From the NCBI RefSeq assembly GCF_007827695.1, contig NZ_VITA01000018.1:53185-117184 (forward strand): DNA of 64,000 nucleotides, read 5' to 3'. Positions 1-10,264 of the stretch are shown here, piece by piece. Position numbers and translations under genes: made by a program. Each line of letters starts with the position of its first letter. The first letter of the stretch is position 1. Source of the DNA: Sinorhizobium medicae (GTDB lineage Bacteria; Pseudomonadota; Alphaproteobacteria; Rhizobiales; Rhizobiaceae). Below the pieces are notes generated by a model that saw only the letters and a program-made list of their open reading frames with translations, made no database searches and was not told the DNA's origin.

Positions 1-1412
1 GCCTCCAACATAGGCCCGGGCCCGCATAGATAGACGTGCATATCGGGCCGGTACCCGGAAAGAATCTCCTTAAGCTTAGCGGCAGTCGTTTCCGGGAGAA
101 ACCCCAGATGGGGCTTCAGTGCCTCGCCCAGGAGCGCGGTCTTTTCCGGGAATGCGAGTTGTTCCTGGTTTTGGGCAAAATAGTGGAACTCGTAGTCGAG
201 GTTCTGATTCTTGAGCGCCTGCGCCATTGCAAGGAGCGGCGTAACGCCGATGCCGCCTGCAACGAAGATGGTGCGCACCGCATCGCGGCGCAGTGGGAAA
301 TTGTTGCGCGGCTCCGAGATGGCGAGAAGGTCGCCCTCGCGGACGGTCTCATGCATGCACAGCGAGCCCCCCATCGAATCCCGCTCAAGCTTGACACCAA
401 TGACATAGCTGTCGCTTTCGCCCGGACCATTGGTGATCGAGTATTGCCGGACCAGCCCATTCGGCATGTGCACGTCGATATGGGCGCCGGGTTGGAAAGT
501 GGGCAGCAGCCCCTGGACCGGACGCAGCTCGAACGCGGCGATCCCGTCGGCAGCCAGCCACTTCCGCGCGACCGTCACACGGATGGTCGCCTTGCGGCCA
601 TGGGCGGTCATTTCCGGCATCTCGGCAAGCTCCGGCGAGACGCGCTCGATTACCGGCTCGAGCGGCGCCGGCTGCGGTGCGGCTTGAGCCTCGCGCTCCG
701 CGATCTCGCGGAGCTTCGAAAGCCGTTCGTTATGATGGCGCAGGATGGCCAGCCGTTCGGCGCCCTGGGGGCCGGCATCGAGTACGCCGCGGATGACCGA
801 TCGGCTGGAGTCGACCGGCTGGACGAAGAAGACGACAAGCGTCTCAGCCCCCTCCTCGTAGGCCCGGAGCGCCACCGAAAAAGTATCGCTCCCCTCCAGC
901 GACACATTCGCCGTGTTACCTTGAAGCCTGCCATTCGGCTGAAAGCGATATCCCGTCAGCGCCGAGACAACCGCATCGGCCGGCGCATTGAGCGGGATAC
1001 CGCGAAGCGCCAGTTGTTCGCCTTCTCGGAGGCCGGCAACGTCCGGCACCCGTCCATGCGGCTCCTCAGCCGACCAGACCAGACCGTAACGCTCGACGCC
1101 GGCGAAGGTGCGGTTGGTGATGGTGCGTGCCGGCGCGTCGGCCGGATGCGCGGGTATATAGGTGCAGCCGGCGGTGCGGTTGGAATAGCGCCAGCCATGA
1201 TACTGACATTTCAGCTCCCGACCGTCGTTGATGCCGATCGACAGGCGGACGCCGCGATGAAGGCAGCGGTTTTCCCAGATGTTGACGTAGCCGTCGTCGG
1301 CGCGCCAGACGGCGAATTCGCGGCCGAGCAATTGGGCGTGAAACACGTGGCGGAACGGCAGGTCATAGCTCGCGGCGATGGGATGCCATCTGGTCTTGGC
1401 GGTATCGAGCAT
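1..1412 (-). CDS. Rieske domain-flavin reductase fusion, NdmD-like (C-terminus outside window)
   Basis: The minus-strand frame is open from an ATG at 1412 to the left edge, 470 residues, and runs off the window. An N-terminal Rieske [2Fe-2S] domain has both ligand pairs (C50/H52 in CLHRG, C69/H72 in CQYHGW). It is followed, from about residue 210, by a phthalate-dioxygenase-reductase type module: a flavin-binding RQYS motif near 321, an NAD(P)-binding GGIGVTP near 385 and a CGPGPM motif near 465. The plant-type ferredoxin domain expected at the C-terminus would lie outside the window. A Rieske domain fused to a reductase is the layout of NdmD, the reductase of bacterial methylxanthine N-demethylases. 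It starts 24 nt after a catalytic subunit that lacks Fe-S ligands, so it probably carries that enzyme's Rieske centre. Domain calls are firm; the NdmD parallel is inference, and the substrate is unknown. Confidence 0.85.
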   Translation of the reverse strand, partial: MLDTAKTRWHPIAASYDLPFRHVFHAQLLGREFAVWRADDGYVNIWENRCLHRGVRLSIGINDGRELKCQYHGWRYSNRTAGCTYIPAHPADAPARTITNRTFAGVERYGLVWSAEEPHGRVPDVAGLREGEQLALRGIPLNAPADAVVSALTGYRFQPNGRLQGNTANVSLEGSDTFSVALRAYEEGAETLVVFFVQPVDSSRSVIRGVLDAGPQGAERLAILRHHNERLSKLREIAEREAQAAPQPAPLEPVIERVSPELAEMPEMTAHGRKATIRVTVARKWLAADGIAAFELRPVQGLLPTFQPGAHIDVHMPNGLVRQYSITNGPGESDSYVIGVKLERDSMGGSLCMHETVREGDLLAISEPRNNFPLRRDAVRTIFVAGGIGVTPLLAMAQALKNQNLDYEFHYFAQNQEQLAFPEKTALLGEALKPHLGFLPETTAAKLKEILSGYRPDMHVYLCGPGPMLE

Positions 1413-1436
1413 CGTTCTCTCCAGAATTCTGAAACG

Positions 1437-2342
1437 TCAGGTGGCGGCCGGGATGACCCCGTAGGTCACGCCCTTCTGGCTGAGCCATCGGCGGTAGGCG
1501 ATCGCCGACTTGTCGGCTCGGATCGGGGTTTCGGCGCGCGGATCGAGCGGCAGTCGCTTCGGGAACTGGTTCTCCAGGATCGGCTTGTCCTGGCCGAAAA
1601 TGGTCTGCTGGAAGCGCTTGATCACCTTGTCTTCATTCTCATCGTCAAGGACGCAGAGCATCATATGTGCGCGGATGTGCTCCTGATCCATCGGCTGGAG
1701 GAAAACGGCTATGACGTCGAGCCGCGTCTCGTCTACCGGGCTCGATTTGTAGAGGATCGAGCAGTAGGGATGCGGCACCCGGTAGATGTATTCGACGTCG
1801 GCACCTTCTGTCGAAGCGGTCGAGGCTTTGGGCTGAAAGAAGCGACAGCGCGTCGCGACAATCTCGTCGCGCTCGACCGAGAGCTCGACATCGTATTCCT
1901 TGACCTCTGTGTGCGGTTCCGCCCCGAGAATGTCAGTATGGACATAGGGAAAGTGGCCCATGTCGAGGAAGTTCTCGATGGCGCGTGGCGCAGAGACGTT
2001 CACACCGACGGTGGCAGCGTTGAGCCTCCGGCGGTCGGGCTCGGCATATTCAGGAATGAAAAACAGTTCGGTCGGCGGAGTGCCGAGCGATGTCCAGATG
2101 TAGCCGTAGGCGACCTTGGCCGGCAGCGCCCTCGTCAGTGCGCCGGGTTCAAAGGGACAGCCGGCTACCAGGTCCGGGCGCGAAAGCCACACTGCGGCGT
2201 TGCCGCCGCCATCCGTCGCGTAACTGACACGTTCTTCCAGCAGCACCGTTTCCTGGACGAAACCCGCAGGTACCTCGGCGAGCGCTGCAAGCGGGTGCCA
2301 CAGGTCGAGGACGACCTGATCCTGGCATTTGGTGGGCGTCAT
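1437..2342 (-). CDS. Rieske-less oxygenase catalytic subunit, NdmC-like
   Basis: A 301-aa non-haem iron oxygenase subunit. The mononuclear iron site is clear: ENFLDMGHFPYVH gives D127, H130 and H135, and FGQDKP near 250-254 probably supplies the third ligand, D252. The C-terminal RADKSAIAYRRWL is typical of VanA/PrmA-like oxygenases. The N-terminal part, where such proteins normally carry the Rieske C-X-H/C-X2-H loops, is short (about residues 10-90) and has none of these ligands. NdmC of caffeine degradation has the same lack, its Rieske domain being carried by NdmD; the gene just downstream encodes such a fusion. The start at 2342 was chosen because GGAGG sits 8 nt upstream and the ATG overlaps the stop of a tiny upstream ORF (ATGA). 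A longer in-frame start at 2528 has no such support. Confidence 0.8.
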   Translation of the reverse strand: MTPTKCQDQVVLDLWHPLAALAEVPAGFVQETVLLEERVSYATDGGGNAAVWLSRPDLVAGCPFEPGALTRALPAKVAYGYIWTSLGTPPTELFFIPEYAEPDRRRLNAATVGVNVSAPRAIENFLDMGHFPYVHTDILGAEPHTEVKEYDVELSVERDEIVATRCRFFQPKASTASTEGADVEYIYRVPHPYCSILYKSSPVDETRLDVIAVFLQPMDQEHIRAHMMLCVLDDENEDKVIKRFQQTIFGQDKPILENQFPKRLPLDPRAETPIRADKSAIAYRRWLSQKGVTYGVIPAAT

Positions 2343-2452
2343 CTGTTGAATCCTCCGTAAATGGCTGCTGTGCCTATGACCGGGGCCAGAAACGCGCCAT
2401 AGGTGACCACGCGGAGAGAAACTCCATTGCTGCGAAGGGCAGATCCGCTCAT
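2339..2452 (-). CDS. putative 37-aa membrane peptide leading the oxygenase operon
   Basis: A short frame starts at ATG 2452 behind a good ribosome site (GGGAGGA, about 5 nt upstream). It ends in a TGA that overlaps the oxygenase start codon (ATGA). Residues 15-34 (VVTYGAFLAPVIGTAAIYGG) could form one transmembrane helix; the N-terminus carries two arginines. It may be a real small membrane protein, or a leader that couples translation to the oxygenase. I recognise no family. The evidence is the ribosome site, the overlap and the hydrophobic stretch only. Confidence 0.45.
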   Translation of the reverse strand: MSGSALRSNGVSLRVVTYGAFLAPVIGTAAIYGGFNR

Positions 2453-2524
2453 CGCATCCTCCCTGGCTAGCACTTCCCCATGAACCTAGCTCTGATGGGA
2501 TCATTGGAAACACAAGATTGGATA

Positions 2525-2568
2525 TCAATCAATAAAAAATTGTCTGCCAAATATTCTTTTTTGATTGA
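2525..2568. promoter_or_regulatory. AT-rich inverted repeat between divergent oxygenase operon and gntR
   Basis: TCAATCAA at 2525-2532 and TTGATTGA at 2561-2568 form an exact 8-bp inverted repeat around an AT-rich 28-nt centre. It lies in the 228-bp gap between the divergent small ORF and gntR. This is a reasonable place for the GntR operator or for overlapping promoters, but the spacing is long for a single dimer site. Confidence 0.35.
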
Positions 2569-2680
2569 CAGCCCGCGCTGATTGAATACCGATATGCAAA
2601 TCGTAACGCGGTATATGCAGCCGGTCGATGCTCCATATGCTGTCCCGCAGTCAATTCTGTGGATCGTGGAGAAATTTGTC

Positions 2681-3448
2681 ATGAGCAGCCGTTCGCAGGC
2701 GATTGCCGACATCTTGACCCGTGCAATCATCGATCACCGGCTCGTGCCGGGCTGCAAGCTGGGCGAACGTGAGCTTGCCGAAATCTTCAAGGTCAGCCGG
2801 ATTGTCATTCGCCAGGCATTGATCCGGCTCGCAGACGATGGTCTGGCGCAGATCGAACGCAATCGCGGTGCATTCGTCGCCCGCCCCAGCATGCAGGAGG
2901 CGATGGAGATCTACGACGCGCTGACGCTGGTCGAACAAGGCGTGGCCGCACAGCTCAGCGACAGGCTTGGCCCTGCGGGGTTTGCCGAGCTGCGCCAGCA
3001 CGTGGAACGGCAGCGTCAGGCCATCGAAGCGGGCAATGATGCGCTCGCCGACGTTCTCGGCCAGGAGTTCCACACGCTCTTCGTCCGTCTGAGCCGCAAT
3101 AAGGTGATGCAGGAAATCCATGCTCAACTTGTGCGGCGCACAACGCTTCTGCGCTCGTTGATCTCCGCCGACTTCGACTATTGCAATCTGCTCGACGATC
3201 ATCAGCGGGTGATCGACCTGCTCGAACGAGGCCGGCTGAAGCAGGTCATGGAACTGATCGATGCGCATCATCGCAGCGTCGTGCGCGGCTATATCATGGA
3301 TCGACAGGTCTTTCCGGAGCTGACGCCACGCGAGGCGCTTCAGCCCTATATCGACGGCAAGATCGACAAGGCGCCGAAACCGCTGCGCAAGAAAACCGCA
3401 GAAAGCGGCGGGACCGGCACGCACGGCCACGTCCACGCCACGAAATAG
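2681..3448 (+). CDS. GntR/FadR-family (FCD) transcriptional regulator
   Basis: 255 aa. The N-terminal winged helix-turn-helix has the usual GntR pattern (GERELAEIFKVSR, about residues 27-40, then QALIRLADDGL). The all-helical C-terminal half resembles the FCD ligand domain (FHTLFVRLSRN, then DHQRVIDLLERG, HHRSV). The start at ATG 2681 was preferred because GGAG lies 9 nt upstream and the protein then begins directly at the winged-helix domain; 33 extra in-frame residues upstream look non-coding. It is divergent from the oxygenase genes and 53 nt upstream of the BMP binding-protein gene, so it probably controls both arms in response to the imported compound or a metabolite. Confidence 0.85.
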   Translation: MSSRSQAIADILTRAIIDHRLVPGCKLGERELAEIFKVSRIVIRQALIRLADDGLAQIERNRGAFVARPSMQEAMEIYDALTLVEQGVAAQLSDRLGPAGFAELRQHVERQRQAIEAGNDALADVLGQEFHTLFVRLSRNKVMQEIHAQLVRRTTLLRSLISADFDYCNLLDDHQRVIDLLERGRLKQVMELIDAHHRSVVRGYIMDRQVFPELTPREALQPYIDGKIDKAPKPLRKKTAESGGTGTHGHVHATK

Positions 3449-3501
3449 ACCCGGCGCCACAAGCCGGGCGAAACGACACGAACCGACAAAGGGGTACTGC
3501 C

Positions 3502-4596
3502 ATGTTCAGACTGACCAGACGACAATTTCTTCGATATTCCGGCGCCACCGGTGTGGCACTCAGCACCGGCGGCCTTGCGCAGGCTGCCAGCGCCGAAGAC
3601 CCTCTTAAGATCGGCGTTGTCTATGTGTCGCCAATCGCGGAAATCGGTTGGACAAAACAGCACAGCCTCGGGGTAGATGCGATCAAGAACGAGTTCGGCG
3701 ACAAAGTCGCCATTACCGTCCTCGACAACATCTTCATGCCGCAGGATGCCGAGCGGGTGTTCCGCGAGCTTGCTGCCTCCGGCAATCAACTAATCTTCGG
3801 CACCAGCTTCTCGCATGGCACGCCGCTGCAGAAAGTGGCGCCGCGCTTCCCCAAAACTGCGTTCGAGCACTGTTCGGGCATTGTGCACCTCGCAAATCTC
3901 GGCACCTTCGAAGCCAAATATTACGAGGGCACTTTCGTCGCAGGTGCTGCCGGCGCGCATATGAGCAAGTCCGGCAAAATCGGTTTCATCGGCGGCTTCC
4001 CAATTCCCGACATTGTCGGGCCGGCGAACGCGCTGCTGCTTGGCGCCCAGAGCGTCAATCCGGAGATCACTTGCAATGCCATTTTTCTCAATTCCTGGTT
4101 CGATCCGGGAAAGGAGAAGGAAGCGGCCAATACTCTGCTGTCGCAAGGATGTGACGTCATCTGCTCCATGACCGATACGGCAACCGGCGTGCAGGTCGCC
4201 GGCGAAGGCGGCGCCTGGTCGATCGGCTATGCTAGCGATATGGCCAAGTTCGGCTCCGGCAAGCACCTCACAGCCTTCGTCCTTGACTGGTCCACCAATT
4301 ACGTCCGCGCGGCGAAGGGGGTGGCGGAAGGGAACTGGAAAGCCGAGGCACGCTGGGATGGCTTGGCCGCCGGCGTGGTCAAGATGGCGCCGTATAACGA
4401 GGCGATCCCCGCCGATGTCCAAGGCAAGCTCAAGCAGCTCGAGGCCGACATCGGTGCCGGCAAACTCCATCCCTATGCCGGCGAATTGAAGGACCAGGAC
4501 GGCAACGTGAAAGTGGCGGCAGGGTCTGTCCTCTCCGATACGGATATTCGGGGCATGAACTGGTTCGTCAGGGGAATGATCGGCAAGCTCGGCTGA
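3502..4596 (+). CDS. BMP-family substrate-binding protein of purine/nucleoside-type ABC importer
   Basis: 364 aa. The N-terminus carries a twin-arginine type signal (TRRQFLRYSGATGVALS, cleavage near 30). The mature part fits the BMP/PnrA-like family (KIGVVYVSPIAEIGWTKQH at its start; SGKIGFIGGFPIPDIVG in the middle). BMP proteins bind nucleosides, purines and related compounds for import by two-ATPase-domain ABC systems; exactly such ATPase and permease genes follow. ATG 3502 follows an A/G-rich ribosome site (AAAGGGG). Between this gene and the ATPase gene is a strong RNA hairpin, often seen where the binding protein is made in excess. The substrate may be the compound oxidised by the neighbouring NdmCD-like enzyme; that is inference. 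Confidence 0.85.
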   Translation: MFRLTRRQFLRYSGATGVALSTGGLAQAASAEDPLKIGVVYVSPIAEIGWTKQHSLGVDAIKNEFGDKVAITVLDNIFMPQDAERVFRELAASGNQLIFGTSFSHGTPLQKVAPRFPKTAFEHCSGIVHLANLGTFEAKYYEGTFVAGAAGAHMSKSGKIGFIGGFPIPDIVGPANALLLGAQSVNPEITCNAIFLNSWFDPGKEKEAANTLLSQGCDVICSMTDTATGVQVAGEGGAWSIGYASDMAKFGSGKHLTAFVLDWSTNYVRAAKGVAEGNWKAEARWDGLAAGVVKMAPYNEAIPADVQGKLKQLEADIGAGKLHPYAGELKDQDGNVKVAAGSVLSDTDIRGMNWFVRGMIGKLG

Positions 4597-4609
4597 GCCG
4601 CCGGCAAAA

Positions 4610-4641
4610 GGACATGACCGGCGGACATGCCGGTCGTGTCC
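4610..4641 (+). promoter_or_regulatory. intercistronic stem-loop after the BMP gene
   Basis: Arms at 4610-4622 and 4629-4641 pair over 13 bp with a single G-U and a 6-nt loop; no U-tract follows. It lies 14 nt after the BMP stop codon and before the ATPase gene. Such hairpins protect the upstream mRNA segment and lower downstream expression in binding-protein-first operons. Confidence 0.6.
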
Positions 4642-4684
4642 AGATCCCTCCCCTCGGCTTTACCAATATTCGGCAGGAGCGGCC

Positions 4685-6220
<1,536 letters not shown>

Positions 6221-7270
6221 ACAAAGGCCGGAACCGTCCGCCCAGATGCGGATCGCCGCTCCGGTGATCGCGACGGCGCTGACCTTTCTTGCCGGCTCCG
6301 TCCTGTTTGCCGCGCTGGGCTATGATCCGCTGATCACACTGCACGCTTTCTTCGTCGCCCCGCTCAATTCCATCAACGGCCTGTCCGAATGGCTGCTGAA
6401 GGCTTCGCCCCTGATCCTGATCGCTTGCGGGCTCGCGGTCGGATTCCGTGCCAATATCTGGAACATCGGCGCCGAAGGACAACTGATCATCGGTGCCATC
6501 GCCGCCTGCGGCGTCGGCCTCTTTTATCCCAATCCGGAGAGCCCGCTCCTGCTGCCGCTGATGTTTCTCGCCGGCACAGGCGCCGGCATGGTTTGGGCGG
6601 CGATCCCGGCTTTTCTCAGGGCCCGCATGAACACCAACGAGATCCTCGTCACGCTCATGCTGACCTATATCGCGACGCTGTTGCTATCCTTTCTGGTGCA
6701 CGGCCCGTGGCGCGATCCGGCTGGGTTCAATTACCCGCAAACCGCGCTTTTGCCCCCGGCGGCAATGTTCGAGCCTTTCGATTATGCCTATCGGCTCAAT
6801 CCATCTGTCTTCATCACGGCCGTGGCGGTGGTGCTTATGTGGCTCTTCGCCGATCGGAGCTTTCTCGGCTACAAGATGTCGGTGAGCGGCGCCGCTCCGC
6901 TTGCGGCACGCTATGCAGGTTTTCGTGAGTCCTCCGCAGTCTGGACAGGATTGCTTGCCGGCGGCGCGGCGGCAGGAATTGCCGGCATGGCCGAAGTCGC
7001 CGGTCCTCTCGGGCAATTGTCGCCGCAGATTTCGCCCGGCTATGGCTTTGCCGCAATCATCGTTGCGTTCATCGGACGCCTGAACGCATTCGGCATCGTC
7101 CTCGGGGGGCTTTTGATGTCGCTTCTCTTCCTCGGCGGCGAAACCGTTCAGATGACGCTCGGCCTTCCGGCAGCGCTCACCCGCATCTTCCAAGGGGTTC
7201 TTCTGTTCTTTCTGCTCGCCGCCGATTTCTTCATCTACTACCGCCTTCGCCACATTCCGGAGCACGCGTG

Positions 7271-8191
7271 ATGGACCTTTTCATTGCCATTTTCACCGGC
7301 ACCATTATCGCCGCGACGCCATTGATTTTCGCATCCCTCGGGGAGCTCGTCGTCGAAAAATCCGGCGTACTCAACCTCGGCCTGGAGGGAATGATGCTGA
7401 TGGGAGCGGCTTTTGCCTTTTGGGCGGTGATCTCCGGCCTCCCCATGCCGGTAGCCATTGCGGCCGGCGCACTCGCCGGCGCCGCCACCTCGCTTCTCTT
7501 CGGCGTTCTGGCGCTGACTTTTCTGACCAACCAGTATGCAGCCGGCCTGGCGCTCGCCATATTCGGATCGGGGGTCTCGGCGTTCCTCGGGCGCGGTTTC
7601 GGCAGCACGCCGATCGATGCGCTCAAACGCATCCATATACCCCTGCTGTCCGATATCCCTGTGGTCGGGCCGCTGTTCTTCCGCTTCGACCCGATGGTCT
7701 ACCTGGCGATCGCTATATTCGGGCTCATCACCTGGTTCCTTTACCGGACCAAAGGCGGCCTCATTCTCCGCACCATCGGCGAATCGCCCGAGACGTCACA
7801 CGCGATCGGTTATCCGGTCACCAGGATCCGATATATGGCGGTGCTTTTCGGTGGGCTGATGGCCGGCCTGGCCGGCGCATATCTGTCGGTCGCCTACACC
7901 CCACTCTGGGTGGAGAACATGACGGCCGGTAAGGGCTGGATTTCGCTGGCACTCGTCGTTTTTGCGACATGGCGGCCGCTGCGCGTCCTGATCGGCGCCT
8001 GGTTGTTCGGCGGCATGACGATCCTGCAGCTACAAGGGCAGGCTCTCGGCATAGCAGTCCCGTCAGAGCTCCTCTCCGCCCTTCCCTACCTCGCAACGAT
8101 CATCGTTCTGGTGATCATTTCGCAAAATCGCCAGATGCTGGCACTGCACTTTCCGGCCTCGCTGGCAAAGCCATTTCGCGCAGCGAGCTGA
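7271..8191 (+). CDS. ABC transporter permease (YufQ/NupQ-like)
   Basis: 306 aa, the second permease of the importer. Family features are the N-terminal ATPLIFASLGELVVEKSG and the following NLGLEGMMLMGA, with about eight to nine hydrophobic segments. The ATG shares its first base with the stop of the first permease (TGATG); a GTG at 7268 is possible. It is the last gene of the operon BMP-ATPase-permease-permease. The next gene, 31 nt downstream, encodes an unrelated nucleotidyltransferase. Confidence 0.88.
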   Translation: MDLFIAIFTGTIIAATPLIFASLGELVVEKSGVLNLGLEGMMLMGAAFAFWAVISGLPMPVAIAAGALAGAATSLLFGVLALTFLTNQYAAGLALAIFGSGVSAFLGRGFGSTPIDALKRIHIPLLSDIPVVGPLFFRFDPMVYLAIAIFGLITWFLYRTKGGLILRTIGESPETSHAIGYPVTRIRYMAVLFGGLMAGLAGAYLSVAYTPLWVENMTAGKGWISLALVVFATWRPLRVLIGAWLFGGMTILQLQGQALGIAVPSELLSALPYLATIIVLVIISQNRQMLALHFPASLAKPFRAAS

Positions 8192-8221
8192 TCACCGGAT
8201 CACGATGAGTTGAGATGCGGG

Positions 8222-9004
8222 ATGCAATCAGCGACACCACCACAGCCGAGCGACCAGGCGCTGGCAGCATCGGAGACGATCAGCAGGATCCTTCAGGACG
8301 CGCTTCTCGCCGTCTATCTGCATGGATCGGCCGTTTCGGGTGGGTTGCGGCCGCAGAGTGACGTTGACCTCCTGGCCGTCACAGACCGCCCCATGACTGA
8401 CGAACAACGCAGAGCTCTTCTTTCGGCTTTGCTGCGCATTTCCGGGCGTCATCCCCGCCCGCCGGGAGCTCCACGCTGCGTCGAATTGATGGTGTTTCTG
8501 CAGGTAGACATCTCCGCGCCGATGTTTCCCGTTCGGGCTGAATTCATTTACGGCGAATGGTTGCGGGATGCCTTTGAATCCGGGCAACTCCCGATGCCGG
8601 TGTCCGATCCGGAGAATACGCTGGTGCTCGCTCAGGCTCGACAAGAGGCAGTGCCGATATTAGGTCCAGAGCCTACGGGGCTCCTGCCCTCCATTCCGTT
8701 GGAACACGTCCGCGGCGCAATGCGCGAGGCGCTTCCCGTATTGGTCGACGGTCTCCATGGGGATGAGCGGAACGTATTGCTGACCCTCGCGCGGATGTGG
8801 CGCACGTCGGTCAGCGGCGACTTCATCACCAAGGATGCGGCGGCCGAATGGGCGGCGAACCAGATGCCGGACACGGAAGCTCAGACACTGCTCTATGCGC
8901 GTGACGCCTATTTGGGCAGAGTGAATGACGAATGGAGCAACCGGAAAACCGCAGCGCAGAGAACGGCAGCGCTTCTGCGTCAACGCGTGGCAGAGGCCCT
9001 ATGA
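8222..9004 (+). CDS. AadA-like aminoglycoside nucleotidyltransferase
   Basis: 260 aa, the usual length for ANT(3'')-type enzymes, which adenylylate streptomycin/spectinomycin. The nucleotidyltransferase motif is present as HGSAVSGGLRPQSDVD, with catalytic D47 and D49, and the C-terminal helical half has the RARDAYLG-like stretch (YARDAYLGRV). ATG 8222 was chosen over the in-frame TTG at 8210. There are no integron or IS features around it, so it looks like a resident gene, and its natural substrate may differ from clinical AadA enzymes. It could be co-transcribed with the transporter upstream (31-nt gap). Confidence 0.8.
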   Translation: MQSATPPQPSDQALAASETISRILQDALLAVYLHGSAVSGGLRPQSDVDLLAVTDRPMTDEQRRALLSALLRISGRHPRPPGAPRCVELMVFLQVDISAPMFPVRAEFIYGEWLRDAFESGQLPMPVSDPENTLVLAQARQEAVPILGPEPTGLLPSIPLEHVRGAMREALPVLVDGLHGDERNVLLTLARMWRTSVSGDFITKDAAAEWAANQMPDTEAQTLLYARDAYLGRVNDEWSNRKTAAQRTAALLRQRVAEAL

Positions 9005-9011
9005 CCGTCCG

Positions 9012-9033
9012 GGCCCGGGGTGATCCCCGGGCC
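9012..9033. terminator. bidirectional terminator-like hairpin
   Basis: GGCCCGGGG (9012-9020), loop TGAT, CCCCGGGCC (9025-9033): a perfect 9-bp GC stem between the convergent ends of the nucleotidyltransferase and MFS genes. There is no T-run on either side. Confidence 0.55.
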
Positions 9034-9043
9034 TCATCCCCCG

Positions 9044-10216
9044 CTAGCGTGACGTAAGCGCAACGGTGAAGACCGCCGTCAGCATCAATCCGGCCGCGGC
9101 CATCGGAAGAATGGAAAAGCCGGTCAGGGCGTAAATTTCGCCGAAGCCGATCGTACCGGCGAAAAGGGCGAGATAGGTGACGCCGCTGTTCAGCCCCATG
9201 ATGGCGCCGCGTTTTGCGGGATCGAGTGCGGTGAGCCGCATGATCAGCACGTTCAGCCCGAAATGATTGCAGAGGCCCCACAGAAATACGACCCCCAGCA
9301 TGGCTGTGTAAGAGCCGCTCGCAGCCGACATCGAGACGTAGACGCCAGCGACGGCAAGAAATATCAGCGGCAACAGTCTCGCCGCGCCGAAGCGATCGAT
9401 CAGGCGGTCGAGGAAGGCTGCAGCGCCGAAGCCAAGGCCGTACGAGACCGCAACGAGGCCGTTGGCACTGAGCGGCAGCCCAAGCGCGGCATGGAGATGA
9501 TCGCCGATATAGCCGTAGACACCATAGAATGCGGCCATGAAGGCGGCGCAGGCGGCCAGAAGAGGGACGACCCCGCGCACGCCGAGTGCCGCGAGCGGCG
9601 AAGTCGCGTTGCCTTTCGATCCCTCCCGCACGGCAGCGAGCCGGACAGCGGCGCAGGCAATCAGCGTGGCGGCGGCGACAAGTGCGTAGACCGCCCGCCA
9701 GCCCGCGAAATCGGCGACCGCCGCCGACAGCGGGACGCCCGCTACCATGCTCAGCGTCCAGCCGGTCAGCACCAGTCCGATGGTCTCACTCTCGCGGCCC
9801 GCCGGGGCGACAACGGCGGCAAGCGTGTAGATGGCGGGAAGTGCTATGCCTGCGGCGATCCCGACGAGGAGTTGCGCGGCGACGAGAAGCGGCAGGGCCG
9901 GTGCGACCGCGCTGCCGCCAAGCCCGACGGCAAGGACCAGAAGCGCGACGGCCAGCATGCGCCTTGCTCCATGACGATCGATGAGACGACCGAGAAAGAC
10001 TGCGCTCGCTGCCGTGCCGAGACCGAAGGCAGCCGATGCCGTCATCACGGCTGGTACTCCAGCGCCGAGGCTGCGCGCCACTTCCGGCGCGATCGGGCCG
10101 AGCGCCAGCGAATTCGAACCGATGACGCCGACGCAGGCGGTCAGCATGAATGCCACGGGCGGAATGCGGGCCCTTTCCGCGGATGCGGCGGGGATGGATT
10201 GATTGATGTTCGTCAT
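9044..10216 (-). CDS. MFS transporter, DHA1 type
   Basis: 390 aa with about twelve hydrophobic segments in two halves. The motif-A-like loop GRLIDRHGARRMLA lies between helices 2 and 3, and its second-half copy is DRLIDRFGAARLL. Small proton-driven DHA1 carriers of this type export drugs, amino acids or sugars. The start codon has GGAGAA directly upstream. The gene is divergent from an Lrp/AsnC regulator only 48 bp away, which suggests an Lrp-controlled exporter of an amino acid or a related compound; no substrate can be read from the sequence. Confidence 0.8.
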   Translation of the reverse strand: MTNINQSIPAASAERARIPPVAFMLTACVGVIGSNSLALGPIAPEVARSLGAGVPAVMTASAAFGLGTAASAVFLGRLIDRHGARRMLAVALLVLAVGLGGSAVAPALPLLVAAQLLVGIAAGIALPAIYTLAAVVAPAGRESETIGLVLTGWTLSMVAGVPLSAAVADFAGWRAVYALVAAATLIACAAVRLAAVREGSKGNATSPLAALGVRGVVPLLAACAAFMAAFYGVYGYIGDHLHAALGLPLSANGLVAVSYGLGFGAAAFLDRLIDRFGAARLLPLIFLAVAGVYVSMSAASGSYTAMLGVVFLWGLCNHFGLNVLIMRLTALDPAKRGAIMGLNSGVTYLALFAGTIGFGEIYALTGFSILPMAAAGLMLTAVFTVALTSR

Positions 10217-10264
10217 TTCTCCATAGTTGCAGAACGTTGTTCGGCATCAAGAGGAAACACCTGA

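Noticed and set aside
36..2360. 774-aa open frame on the plus strand
   Set aside because: It is antisense to the Rieske-reductase fusion and oxygenase genes, which have recognisable motifs. The long frame is a product of high GC content.
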